A stretch of DNA of 64,000 nucleotides from contig NZ_CP038271.1 of the NCBI RefSeq assembly GCF_004571195.1, forward strand, positions 1,997,501 to 2,061,500, written 5' to 3'. Source of the DNA: Legionella geestiana (lineage in GTDB: Bacteria > Pseudomonadota > Gammaproteobacteria > Legionellales > Legionellaceae). Shown piece by piece: positions 9,601 to 19,038 of this stretch. The translations under genes were made by a program, and so were the position numbers. The stretch's first letter is position 1. Every line of letters starts with the position of its first letter. The notes below the pieces were generated by a model. It made no database searches and had not been told where the DNA came from. It saw only the letters and a list, made by a program, of their open reading frames with translations.

Positions 9601-10806
9601 CAAAAGGCTTTGCAGGAGTTTGATAGAAAAAATGTCAGAGACTATGATAACGCATGGAAAGCGTTTGAAGAAAAATTAAAAGAAAACATCGAACTGATGA
9701 GTCAAATTGATGATTTCATCAAACAATTGCCTCCTGAAGTTCAGGAAACCTATGATGGCAAGAGTTTGAAAGTCAGGTTTGATAAAACCTTGAACGACGA
9801 TAAAGAGCATAAGCTTAAGGACGCGATAGATAAAAATCCTCAATTAATGCCACTCTATAATGAGGTGAAAAAATATGATGATAAGGCAGATTTTTGGGGA
9901 AATTATCAAGTAACCGATGATGTTTTAAAAGAATTTGCCTCCTACATTGAAACAATGGGCATATGGCTTGGTCAGCACAATATCTATATGATCGCTTTCT
10001 TCTTTGATATTTCAGTTGATCTCTATGAGAAAGACAGCAATACCGATAAAGGGGGGCTTGCTGGAAGCATTAATCCTGGTCAAAAGGACAAGGTTGCAAT
10101 TTGTTTTGATGGGATTGGTCATTACGAACAAGTCGTAGAAACCGAAGTGAAAGCCGCCGCCACGCCTGAAACCCCGGCGTCACAAACAGATACAAAAGAA
10201 CAACCGGCTTCATCTTCCACCTCAACTTTTTTCAAACCCGTTATCATCCGAAAAGAATACGCTTTTGGACTCGTGGAAGCACGAGCCATTTACGACGACA
10301 CGGACACGTCCGACGATGTTTTGTTCTCAATTATTATAAACCTCATGATAAATCCCGTAAAAAGAGCTTGCGTTCAGCAGTTTTACAACCCGAAATCCCT
10401 GAGAATGCAAATTTCTAATGAGTTACAAAACAATCCGGCCAAATACAAAACGTCCTTTGAGCTGAACGTTGAAGATGATGTCAGTTATGAAGACTGGTGC
10501 CAGCGTGTAAGAGAAGAAGGCACCCCATTAACCACTCTGGAAATAGAGGCCTTTTGCGAACGCCATAAAATCCCCTGTTTTCTTGCCAGGGGCAAGGGGC
10601 AAGGAGGAATTTATATGGGTAGCCAATATAAAACCCCCGACAATCCTCCCATGCTTATCGGAATAAATGATAATGGCACATACAGGGCTTTGGAAATGCC
10701 CAAGGGTAAGGATATGGCGTGGCTCGAAACAAAATTGCAATCTGACTCTGTAGGCATTGTTGACTATGAGACAGAAACAGAGTCCGCACAATTCAATGCA
10801 GTGTAG
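6682..10806 (+). CDS. Large effector-like protein: Sel1 repeats, ankyrin, OTU deubiquitinase, degenerate second OTU
   Basis: The protein is 1374 aa. Residues 1-450 hold several Sel1-like repeats (AGFYLGLIYRDGKGVAPDFL; NELGEMYEKGEGVAADPVKA). Around 520-640 is an ankyrin-like segment (GWTMLEFAAEAQAIDVVEEL). After a Pro/Gln-rich linker comes an OTU cysteine protease: GNGDCAFHAIF with Cys902 as nucleophile and IGHYEQVV with His1147. Between them is a long helical insertion, as in the Legionella Lot deubiquitinases. Residues about 1195-1345 resemble a second OTU fold (SYEDWCQRVREEGTPLTTLE) but carry DDVLFSI where the Cys should be and Tyr1334 where the His should be. The tail DYETETESAQFNAV is Glu-rich, as in Dot/Icm secretion signals. 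Inference: a translocated ubiquitin-cleaving effector carried on a mobile island. A GC-poor upstream gap separates it from traM. Confidence 0.82.
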   Translation: MLSATGLCNLGLDYYIREDKDRAPGDYEKARLWFERAFEKASSDAAFYLGLMYRDGHGVAPDFIKAVEYFEDSQVIAEEWEEKASPLERLSADELYKIGESFYLGQNGVPQDYLRARIWFERAQSGGFAQTFEQGYVEAGFYLGLIYRDGKGVAPDFLKAIQHFEDCHALEVGLGQADPLERLSADELRVIGRNFYWGENGAPKNYLRARTWFERARNKGDATACYYLGMIHRYGDCGPISYSKARAFYEESAKKGEPNAKRCLDELNQLDAYELVKIAEPYYKPGPDCDYDEACGLYEWILEKGLDCFNRVPKLLSLAVAIFNPLSSRRQLYTEICLRTGLMYISSKHPKPDFDKGIRYLHRAAKLGYIPAQKALNSLKPDNTTSALTAYVIGNAFNPNSSDHTFREITLKPNASLARLWYEEAARKGEYLACNELGEMYEKGEGVAADPVKAAQYYQKAINLGHPGTWRLDCLFISHPETRDKAAIDPTLTLGKSSWAEDDVLEKFRLAAANDHEKIKDLILKHPELLDAGCPVDDSQLIYNVGVALGKTTSYGGAATAGAMVFPPSIMVSAPLATLLSYLSWEQGIIDSRSRKGWTMLEFAAEAQAIDVVEELIGKGAKITPLFLRLVNKAKNNISYFDRLNALFRNSQSFAQRCLNAIKRQDASTEDRTFNERKLLVAEEAVKKAGGKAELLQFELYEKDQEITEHLRFQVLFRQEFKILFLAARRMAGTMIQENGMERGLFDKALGIPSEMAKSTGKEKIKYFLGSQKLRDPAELDLSKIDNIDDLLMVMKEQLALIDKIRQLPNEDLKKRATALHAKFESGYNATKQYALQKDKPVVPGVKVPPKAAPVDAKKPGTSTPSQPKQQTQSQAKPLPKSEEVEKRKTIPTRFTEGNGDCAFHAIFGKWDGEIVRCENVKEKREQLARGIERNDQSIREYILLGIQELVMDNVVDIHGKTVIHDKPAMIALQKALQEFDRKNVRDYDNAWKAFEEKLKENIELMSQIDDFIKQLPPEVQETYDGKSLKVRFDKTLNDDKEHKLKDAIDKNPQLMPLYNEVKKYDDKADFWGNYQVTDDVLKEFASYIETMGIWLGQHNIYMIAFFFDISVDLYEKDSNTDKGGLAGSINPGQKDKVAICFDGIGHYEQVVETEVKAAATPETPASQTDTKEQPASSSTSTFFKPVIIRKEYAFGLVEARAIYDDTDTSDDVLFSIIINLMINPVKRACVQQFYNPKSLRMQISNELQNNPAKYKTSFELNVEDDVSYEDWCQRVREEGTPLTTLEIEAFCERHKIPCFLARGKGQGGIYMGSQYKTPDNPPMLIGINDNGTYRALEMPKGKDMAWLETKLQSDSVGIVDYETETESAQFNAV

Positions 10807-10856
10807 TTCAGTCGCTGTGTGACCGTGATATCAATTAATTATTAAAAGAAAATACC

Positions 10857-13800
10857 ATGCCAAATACAAATCAAAATCAGGCTGCCAGCAGTTCATCAAC
10901 AACTTCTCAGACAGCTGATGTATGTTATCCCGTTTACCCGGTCAATGTGACCAATATGATCCCGGTTAAACATAAGGGAATAACCCTATACGCAGATACT
11001 CAGGATAGTGCCGACCGGGTTTTGCTTGCTCTGAAAGAAGGAGTGCAGAACAAATGGTATAATCCGGCTTCACTCGATATTATGTTTTATGTAAGGCATG
11101 CAATTGCCGCCGGTAAATTGACCATCATTGCTTACGATGCGCACTGGATACAAGGCCCCTCTGAAGGAAGCCGCTACAGGGGCCGATGTTACGTACCTCA
11201 AGACGGTAGCGGACATCAAATTTACCTGGCCTCCAATAGACCTGCAAAAAAGCTCACAGGCACGCTGCTGCATAAGTCAACGCACAGTGCCTTGCCATTG
11301 GCACTTCCCGTTTTGACTGAACAGTCTCCTGCTGACAGATATCATATGCGGAAATTACGAGGGGGCCTTTGCACCGATTATTGGATTTACAACAACAAAC
11401 GTTCAAAAGGATTATTGACTGCGGAAGAAGAAAAAATTGCGTCATTAATTTTTAAAAAACCGAAAGCACGCCCCAAATTGGAGCAAATGGCTGAGCATCT
11501 TGCGCATACCGTTCAGGCCTTGTCAATTTCAGAAGAAGCCTGCCGATCGATAGCCCCTAACTTTACACAAGCTTTGGATGAGTATGTCCAATACGAAATA
11601 GAAAACAAGATCAAGGCTGGTCTGCTGCCAGCACCGGCTCAAACAAGCAAACCGGCATCGTCAGAACCTGTAAAAACACATCTTGAAGAAAACTGGCAGC
11701 AACCAGAATGGCAAAACGCGGTTTTAAAAGGAATCGAGGTTGATTATTCAAAATCCGATCTTGCAGGCAGCACCGTTTATCACGGCACACTGGCATCAGA
11801 TCTGGATAGCATAAAACAAGGCCCCAGGAACATAGGGAGAGGTTTAGGTGGCGCAGGCTTATATGTTGATTTTGATCCAAATGTTGCGGAAAAATTTGCT
11901 TGCATCAAGGGCGAGTTTAAGCTGGATAACCCAGGTATTGCCTTGGAAGGCCGTTTGCACCCGGATAAACTTTACAGAATTGCCCGTATTCAACTGGTAC
12001 AAAGAGGGCATTTTTCCAAAATCGATTATACAAAAGGTCATTTTCCCGCCGACTGGGCAAAAAATCCCGAATTACAAGCGCTAATCCATAAGCATTTTGA
12101 TATTTTAGAAGTATGCTCTGAAGCTAATGTTGGATATGACGTTCCATCTAATCGGTTTTTCGTCATTCATGAAGGCGCTGGCAAAGACGTAATCAGTTGG
12201 ACTCGTGAGTACCCTGTTTATAACAGTCTTGACAAGCCTCTGAAAGTTGGGCAAACACCGGTTTCATCCACACCAGGCATTATACCAAATCCGCAAGCAA
12301 GCGTGCCGGTGCCTCCGGAATTACCAGCAACACACCATAATCCTGATACACTACCTCATTCGAATCCGGGAAAATCAGCCCTCCCCCCCGTTCCGCCTGA
12401 AAACCCGCCTGGAAATCCAAAAGCACCGTCGACACGCCGTGCTCTCCCTCCGGCTGCAACGCATCGGAAGGTAATTTACCCTGATGAAATTTTGCTCCCC
12501 AATCAACCGATGCCAAAGGGAGGAAATGGGCCGAAAATCACAGTGAACATGGAAGAAGTTCTGAAAGTAATCGCAAAAGAGCAGGCAAAAAATCTTCGAT
12601 CAGCCTGGAATTTTATTAAAATGCTGGGGCCAACAGCATTGCAAAGAGTGCTCATTGGCGTTGGAATAGGCATTAGCATGGATAATGCTTATCAATATTA
12701 CGATTTTATTGAAGACACATATACCCGAATGGGTGTTGCAGGACTCATTGGAATAATGGATTTTGCCGCGCATGGACTGGTATGGACCCCGTTTATCCTG
12801 GAAGCGCCTCAAATTGCCATCCCCGCTGCCATTTTGGCAGGATTGTCAGCGGTAATACCGCATCATCCAATAATAGAGGGCAAACCAACCATTGAAGAGT
12901 TGCGGCTTGCTGTGGAATTCGATGTTGATATGACAAATGGCGCAGCTCTCCTGGCTGCGGGGGATTGGATCAGAGACAATATCGACAGACCCATCAGTGA
13001 ATGGGTTTATGGCCTCGGGCCTCGACCAAAAAACAAGGCTATTGAAGAACCGGATGTTAACACGGACAAGCCGGCTGCGGATGATAGCAAAGCAAGTCGT
13101 GAAACCATGAAGGCTCTCGATAATCTGCAAGGGTTGGCAAGTGATTCGCAGAAAGTAAATCCTGCAGCAGGCTTCTCTGTAAAGAGAGATATTATCAGTG
13201 ATACATTGTTCAAGCCCGTACTTCCTTCGTATGAATCGGATGGAAAAAAAACCAAATACATTGATATCGGTACCCAACCAGATTTTCTGCCGCGCTTTGA
13301 TCACAAGCTGGGAAAATCCAGTCATGCTTCAAGTATAACCTTGCCTGATTGCTTCGGATCACTGCAATATTACCTGGATAACAAACAATCTCTCACATTT
13401 AACAGCAATTTTTTCAATAAAAATGATGATTCTGCAACCCAATACAAATTCAATCCGTCCAAACCCTGGTGGCGAGAATTGCCAGTGCCTGATGGAAAAA
13501 AAACGACTCCGGTCCCGACGTCGTTTTCCTCACAATCTCCGGATAAACCGCGCAAAGATCAGTTAACTTTTAATGTTTTTCCTGATGGAACACCTGTTAT
13601 ACAATACAACAGCGTGTTTGGTGCACCATCCCACCATAATACGCAGGGGAAAACAACAGGTAAAAGCAGCGGCACACTAATCGATCCACAAGCCATTTTT
13701 GAAAATGGCGCAGGCGCGGTTGCCACGCAATTCATTAACTATTTTGGCACGATGCCGCAACGTATCGAGTCGGAGAAATATGGCGAGATAGTAGGAAAAC

Positions 13801-16800
13801 AAATACGGGCTATATTCCCTGCAGAAATCTTCAAGGAATTCAATGAAGTTTTTGCACTGATTAATGTTTGGAAAGCCGAACCCTATGATCCCAAAACCGA
13901 TCCGTACTTGAAACATAAAAATATGGATGATCCTTATGTCAAGCAATATATAGAGAAAAAAAGAGCAGAAGACCCGGTGCTGGGGAAAGCGGAAAAAAAT
14001 GCGTTATTAGGAGTAATCCGGTTTCGTTTTAATAATTTTTGGCATAAGTTGTCTTCTGAGGATCTTCCGTCTTTGCGTGCTCAGCTCCATATCTATTTGT
14101 ACCATAAGCGTGATAAATATTGGAACCCCATTAAAATTGATGCTCACGGTCACAAGCATCGTGTTAAACCTGAAACCAAGGCATTTATACTCAATACCCT
14201 GCTCCCCGCGCTGGAAAGAATGGAGCAACTGCTACCCAACGTTGATGCCTTTCTGCATTACTTCGAAAATGGTATTCGCCTGGAAAACCTGGACGAAAGA
14301 TATAATGCCCTCAGTGCGGCCTATTCTCAAAAAAAGATAAGCAGGTCGCAATTTGAAACCGAAAAAAGCGCCATTGAAAAAGAATACAAAGCTATTCTGG
14401 GCGAGGTAAATGCTTATCTTGAAAAAAACAAAAAAGGGGCTGATAAAAATGAAAGGAAAAACATTGATAACCTGATTCGTTCCAACAAAAAATCATCCAA
14501 CTGGATTAATAACAATGCGACGCAAACTATAGCCAATCGGGAGTATACGGAATACCTCGGCGCCAATGAACTGTGTGGCAAACAACGGAACACCTATTTC
14601 GAGGCTGTCAAGGGCGACAGACAGGCCCAGTGTGAACTGGTCAAGATGGCAAAGGCACCTGAACTGGCCAATTTTGCACTGGTTGAAGAAAATCAATATA
14701 TCATTACACAAGATGAGATATGGTTTTTTGATGCGGAAAAAAAGAGTCTGACACGCCTGACATTTTTGGAGGGAAAAACACCGGATGCCCTGATAGCAGC
14801 AATCAATCTCTCTGGTGATAAAAGATGGGCGACCGAACAGGATTATAATCTGATAGCCTCCTCAACCGGCCACACGCCTGAAGGCATACTCTCCAGCGAG
14901 GAATTACTTGCAAATTTCGCCCAATACAGTGCCGCCTGGGCTGCAGAACGCGCGAATTTGGAAAGTTTGTTATTGCTGACGCCAGAGGATAAGAAAAAAG
15001 ACAGAAAGTCCTTGCAAGATGCCATAAACACTGGTGACAATCAATTTAAAGTGGATACTGCTCACTTTGAGCTTGTTAAAGCAGGTCGTACCGTTTTGGA
15101 AAAACGCACTGATTATGATAAGGCCCTGTCGGATCACAAGAAAGACCTCATCACAGATGCAGAACTGGATGCCTCTTTCAAGGCATTGGAACAGGCCTCA
15201 CAAACAGACCTGGACTGTCAGGAAACCCTTTTTTCCTTGACACCAAAAACCGATACCGAAACCGCGTCATCCCTTCAAAAAATGATAGCTAATACAAAAA
15301 ATCGAATGGGATGCGATGCCGCTTATCACGAATTGGCCAAAGTAGAGCCACAGATTAACAAAAACCGTCAATCGTTCATCGAGGCATATCAGGAAACTCT
15401 CAAAGGCGATCTGTCTGAGGAGCAGCGTATAGAAGCCGAGAAAAAATTGAAAGAGGCGTATAACGCCTATGTTGCCTCTCTTGGAGAGAAAAAAAGCTGT
15501 CTCGCTAACCTGTTGCCATGGCTGGGGGATGCAGCTGATCAAAATATTAAAAAAGATACACTTCTGCAAATAAACAATATCCAAAGTATCATGTCGAATA
15601 CTACGGGTACTACAATAGATATTAAAACACTTTATGCCAGTGTATTGCATGATACATTGAACAACACCTACCTTGATGCCCTCACTAGGCACCTCAAGGG
15701 CGACCTGGATGAAGAGGCATTCATAGCGGTCTGTTCAACACTTTCCGAGGACTGCCAAAAAGAACTGGCTCCCCTCATCACCGGGATTGCTGCCAACCCC
15801 GAATGCACAGCGGAAATAAAGGGATTTTTAACAGGAATCAGTAAAAATACAGCCTTCAACGACAGAGCGCGGCAGCAACTCATCCTCACACTCCTTGGCA
15901 AGGCACACCCCGGAATGAATGATGAGGCCATGCAGGAATTGTTCGCCAAAGTGGATGCGCATTTGCAACAGATTGTCGATAGTGACAGGTACAGTCAGTC
16001 ATTAACAGCAAAAGCACGCATTGCCATGTATGTGGAGGCTTTTGCCATCGCCAAAGAATCTGCAGAAGCGCTGGTAGCCAAAAATCCAAAAGACCATCCT
16101 GGTTTTCTTTTGCTGATTGATGCGCACATTGGACTTGGAACAGAGAATGAAACTATCCTGAGCTTACTTTCAGAACGGGATCAGGCTTTTCCGGATGAAA
16201 AAGATCAGGCCATTAATCAATTTTATCGCGCCAAGGTACTTGGCGATGAAAACGCTCTGAGAGAAAGTTTTGCCAATTTGAAAAAGCTGGAGGGAGATGC
16301 CAGGTATTTGCCTTGTAGACAACAAAACCTCGATGAACTTGACCAGGTACTGGCGGGAGAACACAGAGACGCGAAAAAGTTCGTCGCAAGCCGGGATGTA
16401 ATCAGTCTTCTTCCAATCCAGGAAAGGGCTGCGTATTTTGACGATCTTGTAAGAGCTATAGAAGCATTAAAGAATAAACTGGTCGTTGAAGAAACCTCCG
16501 GTTTGGAACCATCCTTAAACGATGGTGGCACTGGCGAGGAACAAAACCCTGGCCCGGCTTCCAGTCCAGCAACCGACGAAACCATTTCCGGGGATGCAGC
16601 CGATAAGACACTCTCGGAAGTCATCAAGGCGGAATCAGACGCAGAAGCTCAACGTGTCAAATCACAAAATGACCAGGAGCTGCTGGAGGATCTCGAACGA
16701 AAACTGGAGATTGAAGCCATAAAGCTGGCCGAAGATGCCAATTGTGCCGATATCAATAATCTTCAAAATTTATTGGAAAACTTGTCACGTGTGCACTTGA

Positions 16801-18833
16801 TTGCAGATGTAGGATTGCTGCTTTTTAAAGACAACATCCAGAAATGGGCTGAAAAAAAATATGATTTAACGGAGAAGCAATCCCTGGAAGTTTATAACCG
16901 GATAAACCAGGTCGTTGGCAAAGGAGCACATTTTGTAAAAGCACTGGTGAATGACAACATTCAATCAGCGATTGATCCGGAACGACACCTGCGTGAAAAC
17001 ACTAGTATGTCAGAAGGTGGGCTTGAAGCATTCGGCAGTTGTTTGAAAAACAAACCAGCTCCTGGAATGGTGCAAACCGCACACGACTTTCTGGGGCGCT
17101 ATAATACCCCTGTTGCAGCCGTACAACTGGCAACTGTTCTAACGGAGTGTTTGGTTGACAGGCTGGAATTTTTGTCTGAAAACGGGGATATGCCAGATGA
17201 AATGAAAGCATGGTTCAAGCCCAATGCACTCAAACACTTCATAAGCGTTGCAAGCCCCACTGTGCATTTTGCTGCAGAGGGTTTTAATCTGGCACAAACA
17301 ACTCTGGGAACGTATCTTTTCTGGACGAATCCCAACAATAATGCATTGGCCCTGGCACGCCAGGCAGCTACAGCGCCTCTCAATCTTCCCTGGATACGCA
17401 ATATGATGCATCGCATCGATATCCAGGCCGATGGCAGTCTTTCCGAGAGCTATACCTGGAATTTTGCCAAACTGTTCGTAGAACATATGGCCGGAAGCGT
17501 ATGGCAACAGTTGTATTTCACGCACGAGGATACGATTATCAAGTCTGTCATAGCTCCCTTGTTAAAAACTCCCCTTGCGAGTATTGGCGCGCTTATGGCC
17601 GAATACCACAGAGGGATTGTGGGGGGAACTTTTGCCTTGCGAACGCTCTCTGCTCTTAAAAAAACAGTGGAAGGTACAGCAGAACAGGTGGTGGAAGCCA
17701 GAAGGTTTAACCTGAAAGACAGGTTTTACAAGATTGCCAACTGGGTAGCTACGGCCAGCAAGGATCAGAGTTTGATAGGCGCTTCCCGACTGTATGCTGA
17801 ATTAAAGAAAGATACCGAATATACAGATGACTTGCACCCCGACATTACAAAACTTTATGTAAGCACATTATTTTTTCAGCATCTGAACGCCGGAACTTTG
17901 GAGGTTGTTCCATTGCAATGCGATGGTAACAGCCTGTTTAAAGCCGTTTCTGTCTATACTGATGAATCTGCCGATGTATTAAGACAAAAAGCAGTTGCTC
18001 ATATCCTGTCCAACAAAGACGTGTTCAAACCCAGGATTGAAGTGCCAACGGGTAAAACCGCTGATGAGGCGTTCACTGCCTGGACACAGAACATGTCCAA
18101 ATCCGGCGTGCCTGGTGATGCTGTAGTGATTGATGCACTGTCGAGTCTTCTGGGTCGTCCGATTATTCTTTTGTCTGAAGGGTTAAAGCCTGACTTCGAC
18201 AAGGAAGGCTTGATCAAATTGCCAGATACATCCTTAAGAGGCAAGCCGATTTTTATTGCCTGTCAGACAGTGCCGACCAAACGAACATTTTACCATGCTG
18301 TGCATCTGCAAGGTGAGCTTTATTTTGAAAAACAATACATTAAAAACAAAAAAAATTCTGCGCGCCCCGCGCATCTTTTGTCGACGGTCGCTCACGAAAA
18401 ATTTCCGCTACACCTGTCTAATATGCCAGGCCTTACCAAATACCTCGCCCAAAGCAAGCAGCGTGTTGAAAGTATCACGCAACCAAAATTGCCAGCGCAA
18501 TCCATGTTTGCACAAAAGCCGACAAGTGAGAATAATGCAAGACAGAAAAGAGCAGCATCGACAGCCCGTTACCGGGAAATGCTCCTCAGAAAAAAAGGTA
18601 AATCCGGTGAACAAAAACCGCCTGTACAGACATCGGACACAGCCTCTTTGGAGCAAGAATCGGGATCTATTGTCAAGCTGCCTGTTTTGCCCTCCGTGCT
18701 GGGAATATCTGAAGATGCGAAAAAAGAATTACAGGCCTCAAGAACCCGCTTTTTCCAACGGATAGGCAAAAGCGAAACGTTTACCTGGACACTGTATAAT
18801 CCGCCCGCTGATGAAGGAAAATTACAAAAATGA
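10857..18833 (+). CDS. Giant effector-like protein with ADP-ribosyltransferase-like and Cys-to-Ser OTU domains
   Basis: This 2658-aa protein is not assignable to one family. Residues about 20-160 include GTLLHKSTHSAL, which resembles a zinc-peptidase HExxH site with the Glu replaced by Lys140. Residues about 295-450 look like a PARP/ART fold: TVYHGTLASDLDSIK (His309), GGAGLYVDFDPNVAEKFA (Tyr336) and SNRFFVIHEG, where Arg433 stands where SNE-type families have Glu. A Pro-rich linker (460-540) and a hydrophobic segment (about 597-666) follow, then about 1500 residues of mostly helical, partly TPR-like sequence. Residues about 2345-2490 form an OTU-like domain with CDGNSLFKAVS (Ser2359 in place of the catalytic Cys) and YHAVHL (His2480). 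There is no signal peptide. It follows the OTU effector by 50 bases and ends at a terminator-like hairpin. Inference: a host-directed effector in which some modules bind rather than cleave. Confidence 0.75.
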   Translation: MPNTNQNQAASSSSTTSQTADVCYPVYPVNVTNMIPVKHKGITLYADTQDSADRVLLALKEGVQNKWYNPASLDIMFYVRHAIAAGKLTIIAYDAHWIQGPSEGSRYRGRCYVPQDGSGHQIYLASNRPAKKLTGTLLHKSTHSALPLALPVLTEQSPADRYHMRKLRGGLCTDYWIYNNKRSKGLLTAEEEKIASLIFKKPKARPKLEQMAEHLAHTVQALSISEEACRSIAPNFTQALDEYVQYEIENKIKAGLLPAPAQTSKPASSEPVKTHLEENWQQPEWQNAVLKGIEVDYSKSDLAGSTVYHGTLASDLDSIKQGPRNIGRGLGGAGLYVDFDPNVAEKFACIKGEFKLDNPGIALEGRLHPDKLYRIARIQLVQRGHFSKIDYTKGHFPADWAKNPELQALIHKHFDILEVCSEANVGYDVPSNRFFVIHEGAGKDVISWTREYPVYNSLDKPLKVGQTPVSSTPGIIPNPQASVPVPPELPATHHNPDTLPHSNPGKSALPPVPPENPPGNPKAPSTRRALPPAATHRKVIYPDEILLPNQPMPKGGNGPKITVNMEEVLKVIAKEQAKNLRSAWNFIKMLGPTALQRVLIGVGIGISMDNAYQYYDFIEDTYTRMGVAGLIGIMDFAAHGLVWTPFILEAPQIAIPAAILAGLSAVIPHHPIIEGKPTIEELRLAVEFDVDMTNGAALLAAGDWIRDNIDRPISEWVYGLGPRPKNKAIEEPDVNTDKPAADDSKASRETMKALDNLQGLASDSQKVNPAAGFSVKRDIISDTLFKPVLPSYESDGKKTKYIDIGTQPDFLPRFDHKLGKSSHASSITLPDCFGSLQYYLDNKQSLTFNSNFFNKNDDSATQYKFNPSKPWWRELPVPDGKKTTPVPTSFSSQSPDKPRKDQLTFNVFPDGTPVIQYNSVFGAPSHHNTQGKTTGKSSGTLIDPQAIFENGAGAVATQFINYFGTMPQRIESEKYGEIVGKQIRAIFPAEIFKEFNEVFALINVWKAEPYDPKTDPYLKHKNMDDPYVKQYIEKKRAEDPVLGKAEKNALLGVIRFRFNNFWHKLSSEDLPSLRAQLHIYLYHKRDKYWNPIKIDAHGHKHRVKPETKAFILNTLLPALERMEQLLPNVDAFLHYFENGIRLENLDERYNALSAAYSQKKISRSQFETEKSAIEKEYKAILGEVNAYLEKNKKGADKNERKNIDNLIRSNKKSSNWINNNATQTIANREYTEYLGANELCGKQRNTYFEAVKGDRQAQCELVKMAKAPELANFALVEENQYIITQDEIWFFDAEKKSLTRLTFLEGKTPDALIAAINLSGDKRWATEQDYNLIASSTGHTPEGILSSEELLANFAQYSAAWAAERANLESLLLLTPEDKKKDRKSLQDAINTGDNQFKVDTAHFELVKAGRTVLEKRTDYDKALSDHKKDLITDAELDASFKALEQASQTDLDCQETLFSLTPKTDTETASSLQKMIANTKNRMGCDAAYHELAKVEPQINKNRQSFIEAYQETLKGDLSEEQRIEAEKKLKEAYNAYVASLGEKKSCLANLLPWLGDAADQNIKKDTLLQINNIQSIMSNTTGTTIDIKTLYASVLHDTLNNTYLDALTRHLKGDLDEEAFIAVCSTLSEDCQKELAPLITGIAANPECTAEIKGFLTGISKNTAFNDRARQQLILTLLGKAHPGMNDEAMQELFAKVDAHLQQIVDSDRYSQSLTAKARIAMYVEAFAIAKESAEALVAKNPKDHPGFLLLIDAHIGLGTENETILSLLSERDQAFPDEKDQAINQFYRAKVLGDENALRESFANLKKLEGDARYLPCRQQNLDELDQVLAGEHRDAKKFVASRDVISLLPIQERAAYFDDLVRAIEALKNKLVVEETSGLEPSLNDGGTGEEQNPGPASSPATDETISGDAADKTLSEVIKAESDAEAQRVKSQNDQELLEDLERKLEIEAIKLAEDANCADINNLQNLLENLSRVHLIADVGLLLFKDNIQKWAEKKYDLTEKQSLEVYNRINQVVGKGAHFVKALVNDNIQSAIDPERHLRENTSMSEGGLEAFGSCLKNKPAPGMVQTAHDFLGRYNTPVAAVQLATVLTECLVDRLEFLSENGDMPDEMKAWFKPNALKHFISVASPTVHFAAEGFNLAQTTLGTYLFWTNPNNNALALARQAATAPLNLPWIRNMMHRIDIQADGSLSESYTWNFAKLFVEHMAGSVWQQLYFTHEDTIIKSVIAPLLKTPLASIGALMAEYHRGIVGGTFALRTLSALKKTVEGTAEQVVEARRFNLKDRFYKIANWVATASKDQSLIGASRLYAELKKDTEYTDDLHPDITKLYVSTLFFQHLNAGTLEVVPLQCDGNSLFKAVSVYTDESADVLRQKAVAHILSNKDVFKPRIEVPTGKTADEAFTAWTQNMSKSGVPGDAVVIDALSSLLGRPIILLSEGLKPDFDKEGLIKLPDTSLRGKPIFIACQTVPTKRTFYHAVHLQGELYFEKQYIKNKKNSARPAHLLSTVAHEKFPLHLSNMPGLTKYLAQSKQRVESITQPKLPAQSMFAQKPTSENNARQKRAASTARYREMLLRKKGKSGEQKPPVQTSDTASLEQESGSIVKLPVLPSVLGISEDAKKELQASRTRFFQRIGKSETFTWTLYNPPADEGKLQK

Positions 18834-18864
18834 TTCTCATGTAATAGGCCTTCGTAGATTCTTG

Positions 18865-18914
18865 ACTGCAAATTGAAAGCCATCAGTTTTACTGGTGGCT
18901 TACCAATTTGCAGT
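18865..18914 (+). terminator. Long hairpin after the giant gene, probable terminator
   Basis: An 11-bp arm ACTGCAAATTG (18865-18875) pairs with CAATTTGCAGT (18904-18914). Inside it, AAGCCATCAGT pairs with ACTGGTGGCTT around a short T-rich loop. The hairpin is followed by TATTTATTTATT and lies 32 bases after the stop codon. The shape fits a factor-independent terminator, although the T run is broken by A residues. Confidence 0.55.
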
Positions 18915-18972
18915 TATTTATTTATTCTGGATATGCGGGAAAACCCAATACACGACAAAAAGTTTAATTTTA

Positions 18973-19001
18973 TTGACACGAAATAAATATGTTCTTAATA
19001 T
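18973..19001 (+). promoter_or_regulatory. Sigma-70 promoter of the excisionase-like gene
   Basis: TTGACA (18973-18978) and TAATAT (18996-19001) are separated by 17 bases. The -10 box lies inside the left arm of a 42-bp palindrome, so a protein bound there would block transcription. Confidence 0.55.
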
Positions 19002-19033
19002 ATGGTTTATAAATATAAACCATATATTAAGAA
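18992..19033. promoter_or_regulatory. Perfect 19-bp-arm palindrome, probable operator
   Basis: TTCTTAATATATGGTTTAT (18992-19010) and its exact reverse complement (19015-19033) flank a 4-base AAAT spacer. The palindrome ends 5 bases before the ATG of the excisionase-like gene and covers the -10 box. It is probably an autoregulatory operator, and possibly also a binding site used during excision. Confidence 0.6.
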
Positions 19034-19038
19034 TTAAA

